From assembly GCA_001464615.1 (NCBI GenBank), contig LNFI01000022.1, positions 1-44,241 of the forward strand: a stretch of 44,241 bases of DNA. Reading direction: 5' to 3'. Source of the stretch: Sphingomonadales bacterium Ga0077557 (GTDB lineage Bacteria; Pseudomonadota; Alphaproteobacteria; Sphingomonadales; Sphingomonadaceae). Below are positions 15,393 to 24,602 of the stretch, one piece after another. The first letter of the stretch is position 1, and each line of letters starts with the position of its first letter. A program made the position numbers and the translations under genes. Below the pieces are notes generated by a model that searched no databases, was not told where the DNA came from, and saw nothing but the letters and a program-made list of their open reading frames with translations.

Positions 15393-18377
15393 TTAGCGAG
15401 CTGGTTTGCTCGCTTCCGGCAGAACGCGGATGTCGATCGCACCGCGCGGTTTCAGATATTTGCGGACCACCGCTTGCACCTGCTCAGCGGTCACTGCGGC
15501 ATAGCCAGTCTCCCGCGACAAGAAGCTGCTGAGCACGCGGGGATCGTCAAGATCGCGTGCCAGAACGCTCAACCAAATGCGGTTGTCCGTCGTTTTCTCG
15601 CGAGCGATACTGCTCAATATGGTTGATCGAGTCCGTTCGAGATCATCGGCTGGCGGGCCGTTGGCCGCAAGCGCCGCGATCGCTTCCGCCAGCGCCTTTT
15701 CAAAGGCGGGGATCTTCTCGGCAAGCAACTGCGCGCTGGCGCGAAACATGCCATAGCGTGGCAGCACGTCGGATTGGTTACTGCCCACAGACGGGGCATA
15801 GCTGCCGCCTTGCTGTTCGCGAAAGTTTTCGGTCAGCTGAGTCTGCAAAATCGATGCCGCGATGGTGAGCGCCCGACTTTCTGCAATATCCGCGTATAGT
15901 CCTGTTGTCGGCCAGTTGCGGAGGAATATCGCCTGATCGGCGGCACCCCGGTGATAGAGGGTGATGGGTTGGCGGGTCGGCGGTGAGGGCCGCACATCGA
16001 TCTGCGCTGCCGTCGGCGGCACATCCTGCCGTGGCGGCAAGGCGCCGAAGCTCGCAGCAACGGCGGCAATCAAGGCGGCGCGGTCATAATCGCCAACCAC
16101 GACGATCTTAATCGGCCCTTCGGCCATGCGCGCATCCCAATACGCCCGAAACGCGTCGTTGCTCAGCGCGCGCACCTCGTTGGGGTCTGGGATGCCCGCA
16201 AATCGCTTATCGCCATTGGTGAGATAGCTTTCACCATAGGCCGACAGCACCGAACCGGGTTGGCTGAAGATCGTGGCGTAGCCCGAGTCGAACCCGGCCT
16301 TGAACCGCTCAAGCGACGACTCGGCATAGCGCACATGATCGACAAGGGCGGTCATTAACCGAAGGCTGTCGGCCAGATCGCGGCGGTTGGTTTGCGTGTT
16401 TAAGTCCAGGCTACCCCGAAACATCCGGAGGTTGAATCCGATTTGTCGTCCGCTCGTTACCCGCGCGAGCTCATCGGCGGAAAATGGGCCAATCCCCATG
16501 CTTATCAACGCGCCAGACGACCAGTCGAGTAAGCGCGCATCGGCATCCCGATTGAGCGCGCCGTGACCGATTTGGACAAGCACGGTAACCGCATTTTTTT
16601 CGATCGCCGTCTGCTTGATGTCCAGCTCGACGCCATTGGCGAACATGATTCGCTCGGCATCGATCGCGGTGACTGGCCGGGTACTTGCCACGGTGCCGGG
16701 CGGCCCAGGCGCCTTCAATTCATCCAACGATGCCGCGCGGATCGTCTGCCCTTGCGCAGCGGCGGTGGTGCGGGCGCGTGCAAGGGCCGCCAGCAGCGTG
16801 GCATCGCCGCCATCAATCGCCGTCGGCGCGCTGACCAGCATGCGCGGATCGGGTGCCAACAAGTCGCGGATCGTCGTTTGGATCAGCGCGGGGGTCACCA
16901 CCGGCCGAATTTTCCCGAAAATAACGCTGACCACTTCCGGTGACGCGCTGACCGACCCCCGATCGACATCATTGGCAAACAGAGTTGCCAGTCCAGCAGA
17001 ACTTGTGTCTGGCCGGGCGATGATGGCGCGGTCAACTGAGAGTTTCAGATTGGCGAGCTCTTGATCGATTTCGGCCTGGGCGGGCGGGGCATCACGCATG
17101 CCGTTCACAATCGCAAAGGTCCGATCCAGGGCAGCGGAGAAGGCCCCTGGCTTTGGCATGATGGCAATCGTCAGCGCCTCGGTATCATGTCGCCGCGATC
17201 CATAACTGGCGTTGGCCTGGTTGATTGGGCCGGTCGCCTGGGTTTCGGTCGACAGCCGCCGATTGAGGATTGCCAGGGCAATGGTGCGCATGACTTGCGG
17301 TAACGCTGTTTTGAGCGTGTCTGGCTTGTACACAAATGGCCGGATCCAACTGATCGTCGCAGCGCTGGGGGCGAGTGGATCGACGACCGACAGCGCGGGC
17401 GTTGGCGGCGACGCAAGCGTGCCGTAATCGGGCTCGGTCGGTTTTGGCCCGTCGCCCTGCCAACGGCCAAAGCTCGTCTCTATCGCGGTGATCAGATCGC
17501 TGGGCTCGGTATCGCCGACGATGATCACCACGGCGCGTTCCGGGCGGTACCAGCGGCGCTGAAAGGCGCGCAAGCGATCGGCGGAGGCGGCAGCCAATGT
17601 TTCCGGGGTGCCGATGATATCGCGCCGGGCGGACAGCAGCCCGGGGATGAACAAGGTGTTGGTCGCGATTTTGAATTTCTCGCTAAGCGGCGTTGATCGC
17701 GCGGCGCGTTCGGCAAGGACGACCTTGCGCTCAATTTCCACCAGTTTCGCATCGATTGACGCGTTGGCCAGCATATCGGCCAGAATGCCCGTTGCCGTCG
17801 CCACAGAGGCGGCATCCGACTTGGGCAGATCGAGCTGGTAAAGCGTGGAGTTGCGGGACGTGAAGGCGTTGGTATCCGCCCCAAAGCGCGCGCCCATGCG
17901 CTGCCAGACCTTCACCGCTTCGCCATCGCCCAATGTCGGCGTCCCGCGAAACACCATATGTTCGACAAAATGGGCCCAACCCTGTTCTTGGTCAGCCTCC
18001 ATCAGGGCACCGACATCAAGCCTTACCCGGATGGCAACATTGCCGGTCGGGCGGGCGTTGCGGCGCACGGCATAGCGCAGGCCATTGGCAAGCGTGCCGG
18101 TGCGCCACTGCGGATCGGCGGGAATGTCACTGCCGGCATGTTGCCAGGATGTGCTCGGCGGGGCGGCAATCCGCGAGACTGGCGTGACGATTTTTGGGGG
18201 AGTAGCAGACGGGGCAGTAACAGGCGGGGCGGTAACAGGTGGGGCCGTGACCGGTGGGGCAGGCGCAGGGCCAGGGGGCGTTCCCGGGACGGCTTGCTGG
18301 GTCGCGCCTAGCTGCGGCGCAAGGACAAGCAGCATGAGCAGCATGGCGCGCCAAGCGCGATCGACCGATGCTCGCAT
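15393..18377 (-). CDS. M16 family zinc metallopeptidase, periplasmic
   Basis: A 994-residue protein holding both halves of an M16B (PqqL/YmxG-like) peptidase. A signal peptide (about 1-25) is followed by a Pro/Thr/Ala linker with three PPVTA copies (about 41-55), then the catalytic half with the inverted zinc motif HFVEH (about residues 136-140) in GWAHFVEHMVFRGT and the downstream glutamate ligand in EIERKVVLAERA. The second, non-catalytic half starts near residue 560 and carries the structural repeat of the fold. Such enzymes degrade peptides or quality-control substrates in the periplasm. ATG at 18377. It is preceded on the same strand by a small membrane protein gene (144 nt gap), so it is probably transcribed separately. 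Confidence 0.92.
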   Translation of the reverse strand: MRASVDRAWRAMLLMLLVLAPQLGATQQAVPGTPPGPAPAPPVTAPPVTAPPVTAPSATPPKIVTPVSRIAAPPSTSWQHAGSDIPADPQWRTGTLANGLRYAVRRNARPTGNVAIRVRLDVGALMEADQEQGWAHFVEHMVFRGTPTLGDGEAVKVWQRMGARFGADTNAFTSRNSTLYQLDLPKSDAASVATATGILADMLANASIDAKLVEIERKVVLAERAARSTPLSEKFKIATNTLFIPGLLSARRDIIGTPETLAAASADRLRAFQRRWYRPERAVVIIVGDTEPSDLITAIETSFGRWQGDGPKPTEPDYGTLASPPTPALSVVDPLAPSAATISWIRPFVYKPDTLKTALPQVMRTIALAILNRRLSTETQATGPINQANASYGSRRHDTEALTIAIMPKPGAFSAALDRTFAIVNGMRDAPPAQAEIDQELANLKLSVDRAIIARPDTSSAGLATLFANDVDRGSVSASPEVVSVIFGKIRPVVTPALIQTTIRDLLAPDPRMLVSAPTAIDGGDATLLAALARARTTAAAQGQTIRAASLDELKAPGPPGTVASTRPVTAIDAERIMFANGVELDIKQTAIEKNAVTVLVQIGHGALNRDADARLLDWSSGALISMGIGPFSADELARVTSGRQIGFNLRMFRGSLDLNTQTNRRDLADSLRLMTALVDHVRYAESSLERFKAGFDSGYATIFSQPGSVLSAYGESYLTNGDKRFAGIPDPNEVRALSNDAFRAYWDARMAEGPIKIVVVGDYDRAALIAAVAASFGALPPRQDVPPTAAQIDVRPSPPTRQPITLYHRGAADQAIFLRNWPTTGLYADIAESRALTIAASILQTQLTENFREQQGGSYAPSVGSNQSDVLPRYGMFRASAQLLAEKIPAFEKALAEAIAALAANGPPADDLERTRSTILSSIAREKTTDNRIWLSVLARDLDDPRVLSSFLSRETGYAAVTAEQVQAVVRKYLKPRGAIDIRVLPEASKPAR

Positions 18378-18521
18378 GCTGATGAATCCCCGGTTCAGAT
18401 AAGCCTATGTCTTCTCGGGCCAATCATGCACAGCAAAGTGCGGCTGGCGAGCGAAAACACGTGCTGCACCGTCTCAGGAACTGGCTTTGGGCGCGGCCAC
18501 CAAGCCGCGCGCCTTTACGAT

Positions 18522-18743
18522 TCAGATGAAGCCGCCGCCCAGGAAGAGCCGGAAGCCGCCGAAGATCAGCACCAGCAGGTTCAGATTGCGGCCGCTCTTG
18601 CTGTCGGACAGCAAGCCCAATGCGGTGCCGACAATGGCCATCGGCAAGGCAAGCCAGTTGAGCCAGCCGAGCAGGGGGACTAGCCCGACCAGGGCGATGA
18701 CAAAGGCCACAAGGCCGACCAGGATCGAGAGGATGTTGAACAT
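18522..18743 (-). CDS. small membrane protein of unknown function
   Basis: A 73-residue hydrophobic protein (MFNILSILVGLVAFVIALVG...) with three likely membrane segments (about 3-20, 25-45 and 55-70), a polar loop SDSKSGRN, and a glycine-rich end FLGGGFI. I do not recognise a named family. The start is uncertain: ATG 18743 has a poor ribosome binding site, while ATG 18773 (adding MSNTVRHGWS) follows AGGTG by 7 nt and may be the true start. The frame is open as far as 18902, but that extension looks non-coding. Confidence 0.65.
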   Translation of the reverse strand: MFNILSILVGLVAFVIALVGLVPLLGWLNWLALPMAIVGTALGLLSDSKSGRNLNLLVLIFGGFRLFLGGGFI

Positions 18744-18875
18744 GGACCATCCATGCCGAACTGTATTACTCATGTCAAGCACCTGATTGCTGTTCTGCCC
18801 GGAAATCAGGCGCGCCACACGCTTCCTTAACCCCTTTTCAGCCATGGTCGGGAGGACCCTCCCGGGAGTGTATTG

Positions 18876-19688
18876 ATGGTTCGCTGTGGCATTCGTGCCC
18901 ATTCTGCCCTTGGCTGGCCTTTCTCAGGCCTCTCCCGCGCTGCTCTTGCGGCGCTGGTGTTGCCGATTGCGCTTGCGGCCTGTGGCAACGGTGGCGCGGC
19001 CGACCGCAACATCGATTCGCTTGATGCCGAATTGGCTGACGGCAACAGCAGCGGCAACGCACGCGATCCAGCGATGATGAGCGCGCTTCAGCAGCAGATC
19101 ATGGTTGATCCCGCGCTCGCCAGCCAGGCCAATTACGATGCGATCCGCCCCCCGGCACAACCCTATTCTGCCCCCGCTGCCCCTGAAATGATGGCAGTGG
19201 GGCGCGGCACGACCGGCACCAGCACAAGTGAGACGTTGAAATCGGCCCCTGCGCCGGTGCGCGGCCAAGGCTGCCCGAAATGCAGCGCCGCGCGCGAATC
19301 GCTTACCCTGGGTGGCCTGGCTGAACGCCAATCCCCGCAAGGCACCAGTGCCTGTGCTGCCAATATCAATTATTCCACTGGTTGGGCGAATCGCTTGCCC
19401 GGTGATGTGCCGCTCTACCCCGATGCGCGCGTGCGCGAGGCGGCGGGCGCCGACAGCCAGACCTGCGCGCTACGCGTCGTCAGCTTCGCCAGCACGGCGC
19501 CACTGCAAACAGTGCTGGATTGGTATTATACGCGGCTCAGCAAGGTGGGATATTCCGCCGAGCACCAGGCCGATGGCGACGATCATGTCCTTGCGGGCAC
19601 CAAAGGTGAGGCTGCTTTCGCTGTATTTGCCAGCGTGCGCACCGATGGCGGCACTGACGTCGATCTCGTCGTCAATCGCGGCAACTAG
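18876..19688 (+). CDS. putative lipoprotein of unknown function
   Basis: A 270-residue exported protein. The signal peptide ends at LPIALAACGNGG, a good lipobox (L-A-A-C, Cys about 36), so a lipoprotein is likely. A low-complexity Ala/Pro/Ser region (about 45-125) is followed by a compact C-terminal domain (about 150-268) with INYSTGWANRLPGDVPLYPDA, a PLQTVLDWYYTRLSKVGYSAEHQ helix and a final AVFASVRTDGGTDVDLVVN strand. This domain looks like the periplasmic ligand- or protein-binding lipoprotein type, but I cannot name it. CxxC (CPKC) lies in the linker, and two further cysteines (SACAAN, QTCALR) may pair. ATG 18876 follows GGGAG; a TTG lies one codon earlier. Confidence 0.7.
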   Translation: MVRCGIRAHSALGWPFSGLSRAALAALVLPIALAACGNGGAADRNIDSLDAELADGNSSGNARDPAMMSALQQQIMVDPALASQANYDAIRPPAQPYSAPAAPEMMAVGRGTTGTSTSETLKSAPAPVRGQGCPKCSAARESLTLGGLAERQSPQGTSACAANINYSTGWANRLPGDVPLYPDARVREAAGADSQTCALRVVSFASTAPLQTVLDWYYTRLSKVGYSAEHQADGDDHVLAGTKGEAAFAVFASVRTDGGTDVDLVVNRGN

Positions 19689-19743
19689 TCACGCATTTTT
19701 ACCGCTGGGTTCTCATTCGCGGCCATTCGCGCTACGGCGCTGC

Positions 19744-20118
19744 ATGTTTTCACTTCCACTCGTGATGATCGGCGGGGCGCTTGGAGCCGGCGCCCGCTAT
19801 TTGGTTGGCCGCTGGCTGCTGGCGATGTTGGGCCCCGGCTATCCCTGGGGCACGCTTGCGGTAAACTTGTTCGGCGGACTGGCGATGGGCCTATTGGTCG
19901 GCGCAATGGCGCGGCTATCGGCTGGGGAAGGGGTGCGCCTGTTCCTGGCGGTCGGCGTGCTTGGGGGCTTCACGACGTTTTCGGCCTTCTCGCTTGAAGT
20001 CGTGGCGATGATCGAACGCGGTGCAGCCGTTGCGGCGCTTGGCTATGCGCTGGTGTCGGTTATCGGCGCGGTTGTCGCGCTGTTCGCTGGACTGGCCGTA
20101 GCGCGGGTGATGACATGA
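19744..20118 (+). CDS. crcB: fluoride ion exporter CrcB/Fluc
   Basis: Fluoride channel of the inner membrane, active as a dual-topology dimer that expels F-. The 124 residues form four helices with the family signatures GGALGAGARYLVGRW (about 9-23), GTLAVNLFGGLAMGLL with the conserved Asn (about 36-51), and GVLGGFTTFSAFSLEV with the TFSAF Phe/Ser motif (about 71-86). The start is the ATG at 19744; the longer open frame upstream overlaps the lipoprotein gene and is not used. No fluoride riboswitch sequence is visible in the 55-nt gap. The pseudouridine synthase gene overlaps its stop by ATGA. Confidence 0.93.
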   Translation: MFSLPLVMIGGALGAGARYLVGRWLLAMLGPGYPWGTLAVNLFGGLAMGLLVGAMARLSAGEGVRLFLAVGVLGGFTTFSAFSLEVVAMIERGAAVAALGYALVSVIGAVVALFAGLAVARVMT

Positions 20119-21236
20119 GCGACAAGAGCAAAAGCGCGGCCACGGCCGCTGACGTCCGCCAGTTTACCGTTGGCAGCGATGACGATGGCATCCGGCTTGA
20201 TCGCTGGTTCAAGCGGCATTTGGAGGGGACGAGCTTCACCACCGTCGCCAAATGGGCGCGCACTGGCCAATTGCGCATCGACGGCGCGCGGGCGACGCCG
20301 GGCGACCGGCTGGTCGCGGGGCAAGTGCTACGCGTGCCGCCCGCCGAGCCCGTCCATGTCGATGCGCCTAAGCCAAAGCTGCGTGATCGCACGCCACTGA
20401 CGCCGGATGAGGAATCCTTCATTCAGGAACTCGTCATCCACAAGGATGCGCAGGCAATCGTCATCAACAAGCCGCCCGGCCTCGCCACGCAGGGGGGCAC
20501 CAAGACCACCGAGCATGTCGATGGCTTGCTCGACGGGCTTTGCTTCGAAAGCGAAGGTCGGCCCAAGCTTGTCCACCGGCTCGACAAGGATACCAGCGGC
20601 GCATTGCTGGTTGCGCGTAACGCCCGCGCGGCCGGGCATTTTGCCAAGGCCTTTTCCAGCCGCACCGCGCGGAAAGTCTATTGGGCGCTGATCGTTGGCG
20701 TGCCGGATATCTTTGACGGGATGATCGAGCTGCCGATCGGCAAGCAACCCGGATCGGGCGGCGAGAAGATGCATGTCGATGAGGAAAATGGCAGCCCGTC
20801 GCGCACCCGGTATCGCGTGATTGAGCGCGCCGGCAATCGCGCCGCCTGGGTCGAGCTCCAGCCCTTGACCGGGCGCACCCACCAGCTGCGCGTGCATATG
20901 AACGCGATCGGCCACCCGATTGTTGGCGACGGCAAATATGGCGGCGCGGCTTCGTTCTTGACCGGTGGCGTCAGCCGCAAGATGCACCTGCATGCCCGCC
21001 GCATCCGCATCGATCATCCCGATGGCGGGCAGATTGACGTGCGGGCCGACCTGCCCCCGCATTTTGCCGAAAGCCTGAAATTGCTCGGTTTTGACGAAAA
21101 ACTGGGCGATGCGATGGTGCTCGACGAGGTCAAGTTCAGCGAAACGCCTGAGGGCAAGCGCCGCGCCGCCGCGGCCATCGCCAAATCACGTCGGCAGGAA
21201 CGCAAAGGCGAACGGCGCGGACGACAACGGCAATAG
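20115..21236 (+). CDS. RluA family pseudouridine synthase (RluC-like)
   Basis: Converts uridine to pseudouridine in structured RNA, most likely 23S rRNA. The 373 residues contain an N-terminal S4 RNA-binding domain (about 15-75: DGIRLDRWFKRH ... KWARTGQLRIDGARATPGDRL) and a catalytic domain with VHRLDKDTSGALLVARN, where D157 is the catalytic aspartate, then LQPLTGRTHQLRVHMNAIGHPI (about 254-275). The tail is Lys/Arg-rich (KSRRQERKGERRGRQRQ), probably an RNA-contacting extension. It is coupled to crcB by a 4-nt overlap. An S4 domain together with this length fits the RluC/RluD branch; the exact target uridines cannot be told. Confidence 0.93.
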   Translation: MSDKSKSAATAADVRQFTVGSDDDGIRLDRWFKRHLEGTSFTTVAKWARTGQLRIDGARATPGDRLVAGQVLRVPPAEPVHVDAPKPKLRDRTPLTPDEESFIQELVIHKDAQAIVINKPPGLATQGGTKTTEHVDGLLDGLCFESEGRPKLVHRLDKDTSGALLVARNARAAGHFAKAFSSRTARKVYWALIVGVPDIFDGMIELPIGKQPGSGGEKMHVDEENGSPSRTRYRVIERAGNRAAWVELQPLTGRTHQLRVHMNAIGHPIVGDGKYGGAASFLTGGVSRKMHLHARRIRIDHPDGGQIDVRADLPPHFAESLKLLGFDEKLGDAMVLDEVKFSETPEGKRRAAAAIAKSRRQERKGERRGRQRQ

Positions 21237-21246
21237 GTCCGCGCCG

Positions 21247-21852
21247 ATGCACTCCAATAAGGCATTCCGACACGGCGACGACGCGGCGTTAATCGCCTGG
21301 GCAAGCCGCATCGGCTTTGCCCATTTGTTGATCGCGACGGCGGACGGGCCAATGGTCGCGCATGCCCCGATCGTGCAGACCGGGCCGACCGCGCTGTCCT
21401 TCCATGTCGCTCGTGCCAATCGGGTTCATCCCCATCTGGATGGGGCGCGGATGATCGCCAGCGTCGCCGGGGCGGAAGGCTATGTGTCGCCCAACTGGTA
21501 TGCCGATGGCGCCAACCAGGTACCGACCTGGAATTATGTTGCGGTCGAGCTTGAAGGCACGGTGCATGCACTTGATGAAGATGGGCTGGTCGCCCAGCTC
21601 GATGCGCTCGCGGCCGCGCATGAGCCGCGCGTCTTGCCCGACAACCCATGGACTCGCGACAAGATGGACGAAACGCGCTTCCGCGCGATGCTGCGCGCCA
21701 TCGCTGGCTTCGACCTCAGGGTTGATCAGGTGCGCGGGACGACCAAGCTCAGCCAGAACAAATCGGCGGGCGACCGCGCCCGAGTGATCGCCGGGCTCGA
21801 GCAGAGCGGCCATGCAGCGTTAGCGGATGCCATGCGCCGCGTTGGCGAGTGA
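21247..21852 (+). CDS. FMN-binding negative transcriptional regulator, PaiB-like
   Basis: A 201-residue protein of the PaiB family, a split-barrel FMN-binding fold related to pyridoxamine-phosphate oxidase; the Bacillus PaiB member was described as a negative regulator of sporulation and protease genes, though the biochemical role of proteobacterial members is unclear. The signature YVSPNWYADGANQVPTWNYVAVELEG (about 79-104) is present, followed by MDETRFRAMLRAIAGFDLRVDQVRGTTKLSQNKS. ATG 21247 begins MHSNKAFRHGDDAAL; the longer open frame that starts inside the synthase gene is rejected. It lies 10 nt after the pseudouridine synthase gene, so it is probably the third gene of the crcB operon. 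Confidence 0.88.
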   Translation: MHSNKAFRHGDDAALIAWASRIGFAHLLIATADGPMVAHAPIVQTGPTALSFHVARANRVHPHLDGARMIASVAGAEGYVSPNWYADGANQVPTWNYVAVELEGTVHALDEDGLVAQLDALAAAHEPRVLPDNPWTRDKMDETRFRAMLRAIAGFDLRVDQVRGTTKLSQNKSAGDRARVIAGLEQSGHAALADAMRRVGE

Positions 21853-21862
21853 CACCCGAGGA

Positions 21863-22402
21863 TCAGTCCTTCTCGTCCTCGCGCGGCAGTTCGGGCTGAT
21901 CATCAACCGCTGATGCGCGGGGGGCGGCCGGCACGCTGCATCGTTTGGAAAGACCAAGGCCCTTCAAATAGCCGCGCCGCACCGATCCGGCATAGACAGC
22001 GGCTTCCGCCCGGCGCTGCGCCTTGTCTGCACCGGTCAACACGCGCACCAGGCCCAGGCCGGGGATGAAGGTGTTGACCACACCCCGTGCGGCGGCAGCG
22101 GCGATCACGGATGCCTCCCCCTTTTTCTTGGCTGGCGTGTCGACATCGGGGCCAAGCGCTTCGGTCAATTTTTGGACCTCGCCGGCAATCGCACTGCAGG
22201 TTTTGGTATTTGCCGATGAATAGGGTGCAGAGGCCGCCAGCTGCAGGATTTCGGGGATCTTGTCCTGCTTGATCTTGGTGTCGCGCAACGGCTGCTCGGC
22301 GGCGCGCCGAATGGAAGTGTCGTTTTCCTGCGCCACAGACGGGACGGAAATACAGGCCAGGGCCAACAACGGCGCCGCACGGGAAATCATTTTCAAGCGC
22401 AT
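21863..22402 (-). CDS. exported protein of unknown function
   Basis: A 179-residue protein starting MRLKMISRAAPLLALACISV, a signal peptide with cleavage probably at SVAQ|EN. The mature part is helical and charged (RRAAEQPLRDTKIKQDKIPEI...) with a paired cysteine candidate (TCSAIAGEV, KRCSVP), an AAAARGVVNTFIPGLGLVRVLTGADKA segment and an acidic end PREDEKD. ATG 22402 is preceded by GGAG at 7 nt; an upstream ATG (22435) gives a poorer signal peptide. It is convergent with the PaiB-like gene, 10 nt apart. I do not recognise the family. Confidence 0.7.
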   Translation of the reverse strand: MRLKMISRAAPLLALACISVPSVAQENDTSIRRAAEQPLRDTKIKQDKIPEILQLAASAPYSSANTKTCSAIAGEVQKLTEALGPDVDTPAKKKGEASVIAAAAARGVVNTFIPGLGLVRVLTGADKAQRRAEAAVYAGSVRRGYLKGLGLSKRCSVPAAPRASAVDDQPELPREDEKD

Positions 22403-22440
22403 CGATAGTCTCCGATCCAGCATCCCCGCCGACATTGCTC

Positions 22441-23421
22441 CTAGAGGCTTGTTGACGCCTTGTCGAAGCTGGCAGCGTGATCAGATGGCCAATGATACCG
22501 CATTGCGACGTCGCAGCGCGCATACCGGGCACCAAAGGTCTGCATGATCCCCGCATCATGCTGGAAACCAAGCTTCTCGTAGAGGTGGATCGCTGGCGCA
22601 CATGCCTTGTTGGTCAGCAGATAAAGCGTTTCGGCACCCATCATTCGGGCGCGGTCAATGACGGTCGCCAGCAGGAATTCGCCCACTTTGCGCCCGCGCG
22701 CGCTTTGGCGGACCCCCATCTTGGTCAACTCGAACTGGCGCGCACCGGTCTTCTGCAAGGCACAAGCCCCGACGATACCCAGCCCGGCTGCTTCAACGAA
22801 CAATATCGTCCCGCCGGGATCGACGATCCGTGCGCGCGGATTGAGCAGGACGTCGCGATCGGTGTCTTCCATGCGGAACATGGCGGTGATCCATTCGGCG
22901 TTGATGTCATGAAAATCGCCGGCAAGCGCGTCGCTAAACGGACGGATCACCAGCCCATTGCCGCGTTTATCGAGGGGCGTGGTCGACAGCGCGGCTTCGA
23001 TCTGGTTTAGTTGGTCGGGCAGCGGCCCGGATACCCCGGCGCACAGGTCAATCACCGCTGATTCGACGCGGGGCCAAACATCGCGCTTCGATCGGGCGAT
23101 CATGGCGATTCCGTTTGGGGTAAGCGCGACCGTTTTCTGGCGTTGATCGCGACCGATCCGTTCAATGCTGACCAGACCAAGTGCCGCAAGGCGCATCAGC
23201 AACCGCGTGATCGCCGGCTGGCTCAGCTGCATGGCTTCAACCAATTGGCCAATTGTCATCGGTCCCGCCTGATCCAGCGCGGCAAGCACGGGATATTGAC
23301 TCGGTTGGATCGGCAAGCCCGCTTCGGCAATGATGCGGCTGACATCGCCTTGCAGCCGTTCGGCGAGCCGCTTCAGTCGGCTGCCCAGAAACAACATGCT
23401 GTGATCCGCCAAAATGTCCAT
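22441..23421 (-). CDS. MarR-type regulator fused to GNAT acetyltransferase
   Basis: A two-domain protein of about 326 residues. The N-terminal half is a MarR winged helix (about 8-140), with TIGQLVEAMQLSQPAITRLLMRLAALGLVSIERIGRDQRQKTVALT covering the recognition helix and wing. The C-terminal half is a GNAT acetyltransferase (about 160-310), with LTKMGVRQSARGRKVGEFLL as the acetyl-CoA loop and NKACAPAIHLYEKLGFQH as the last motif. Such MarR-GNAT fusions are widespread, but their substrates are mostly unknown. The start is taken at ATG 23421, 6 nt from GGAGG (23428-23432); GTG 23427 and ATG 23424 lie too close to it. A palindromic AT-rich operator candidate sits just upstream. Confidence 0.87.
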   Translation of the reverse strand: MDILADHSMLFLGSRLKRLAERLQGDVSRIIAEAGLPIQPSQYPVLAALDQAGPMTIGQLVEAMQLSQPAITRLLMRLAALGLVSIERIGRDQRQKTVALTPNGIAMIARSKRDVWPRVESAVIDLCAGVSGPLPDQLNQIEAALSTTPLDKRGNGLVIRPFSDALAGDFHDINAEWITAMFRMEDTDRDVLLNPRARIVDPGGTILFVEAAGLGIVGACALQKTGARQFELTKMGVRQSARGRKVGEFLLATVIDRARMMGAETLYLLTNKACAPAIHLYEKLGFQHDAGIMQTFGARYARCDVAMRYHWPSDHAASFDKASTSL

Positions 23422-23438
23422 CATCACCCTCCGACTAC

Positions 23439-23462
23439 ATAGTCAGTTATATAACAAGCTAT
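23439..23462 (-). promoter_or_regulatory. candidate MarR operator dyad
   Basis: A 24-bp dyad centred on the perfect 10-mer GTTATATAAC (23446-23455), with outer arms ATAG (23439-23442) and CTAT (23459-23462). It lies 18 nt upstream of the MarR-GNAT start in an AT-rich patch unlike the GC-rich surroundings, the usual place for MarR autoregulation. Confidence 0.6.
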
Positions 23463-23543
23463 ATATCTGGGCAAGGCTGACGCCCGCTTGGTCAATCCGG
23501 CGGATCGACCGGGGGAACCACCTTCAGCGACAGAGTTTTGTGG

Positions 23544-24602
23544 CTAGGCGGTTTTCATCGCATCAAGCAGCCGCTTGACCTCTTGCGATCGGCCACGCGG
23601 GACGATCAGCAGATCATTGCCGCTTGCCACCACGATCAGGTCGGTCATGCCAATCATCGCGATTCGGATTGAATCGCTGCGTACCAGACAATTACTGCTC
23701 TCGAGCAACACGACATCGCCCTGCACGCTGTTGCCCTGCTCATCGGCAGGACTGAGCAGATGCAGCGCGTCCCAGCTGCCGACATCGCTCCACCCCATGC
23801 TCACGGGAACGACGGCGACCCGATCAGCCTTTTCCATCACCGCATAATCGATCGATTGGGCTGGTGACGCGGCAAAGGCGTTGGCATCTGGCGCAATGCG
23901 GCGCCCGTCATGCTTAGCCAGCGCCATGGCGCGGGTTGCCGCTTCCAGCATCGTCGGCGCATGCGTGGCGAGCGCTGCCAAAAAGGCATCAGCGCGAAAC
24001 AGGAAAATACCGCCATTCCAATAATGGTCGCCTGCGGCGAGCATCGATTCTGCCCGATCAAGCGGCGGTTTTTCGACAAAATGGAGCACCTTGTGGACGC
24101 CTGGGGTCATCTCCTCGCCGGTTTGGATCCAGCCATAGCTGGTTTCGGGCGAGTGGGGATCAATCCCAAAGGTGATCAGCCATCCCTGCTCGACCAGCGG
24201 CAATGCGCGTTCGACCGCTGCGTGAAAGGCAGCGCCATCTTCAATGGCATGATCGGACGGCATCACCAGCAAGGCTTGATTGCCGCCACCTGCAGCAATC
24301 GCGGCGAGCGCGATTGCGGGGGCGCTGTTGCGGCCAAATGGCTCAAGGATCAACGCCTGCAACGGCAGGTCGATCGCCGCCATCTGCGCTTCGACTTCGC
24401 TGGCATGTTGTGCATTGGCAACAATGATCGGCGCGGTGAAGCGAACATCGCCAGCGGTGCGCTTTGCGGTGAGCTGCAACATCGTCTCTTCGGCGGTGAG
24501 CGCCAGCAGTTGCTTCGGCCGTTCGGGGCGCGACATCGGCCATAGCCGGGTGCCCGTCCCCCCCGACAGGATAACAGGAACGATAGATGTGTCGTGAGAC
24601 AT
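23544..24602 (-). CDS. manC: mannose-1-phosphate guanylyltransferase
   Basis: Makes GDP-mannose from mannose-1-phosphate and GTP, the sugar donor for exopolysaccharide and O-antigen. The 352 residues form the nucleotidyltransferase domain only. The GTP-binding signature SGGTGTRLWPMSRPERPKQ spans about 13-31, then LEPFGRNSAPAIALAA, VMPSDHAI (metal-site region), HFVEKP (about 172-177) and the ESNL-like end. The C-terminal phosphomannose isomerase domain of bifunctional type II enzymes is absent, as in many alphaproteobacteria. ATG 24602 (MSHDTS) has GAGGAGAAA upstream; a TTG one codon earlier is less likely. It is divergent from epsB (163 nt apart), which fits a shared polysaccharide role. Confidence 0.92.
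   Translation of the reverse strand: MSHDTSIVPVILSGGTGTRLWPMSRPERPKQLLALTAEETMLQLTAKRTAGDVRFTAPIIVANAQHASEVEAQMAAIDLPLQALILEPFGRNSAPAIALAAIAAGGGNQALLVMPSDHAIEDGAAFHAAVERALPLVEQGWLITFGIDPHSPETSYGWIQTGEEMTPGVHKVLHFVEKPPLDRAESMLAAGDHYWNGGIFLFRADAFLAALATHAPTMLEAATRAMALAKHDGRRIAPDANAFAASPAQSIDYAVMEKADRVAVVPVSMGWSDVGSWDALHLLSPADEQGNSVQGDVVLLESSNCLVRSDSIRIAMIGMTDLIVVASGNDLLIVPRGRSQEVKRLLDAMKTA

Noticed and set aside
19689..19743. Fluoride riboswitch before crcB
   Set aside because: The 55-nt gap lacks the conserved fluoride riboswitch sequence and is too short for its full fold.
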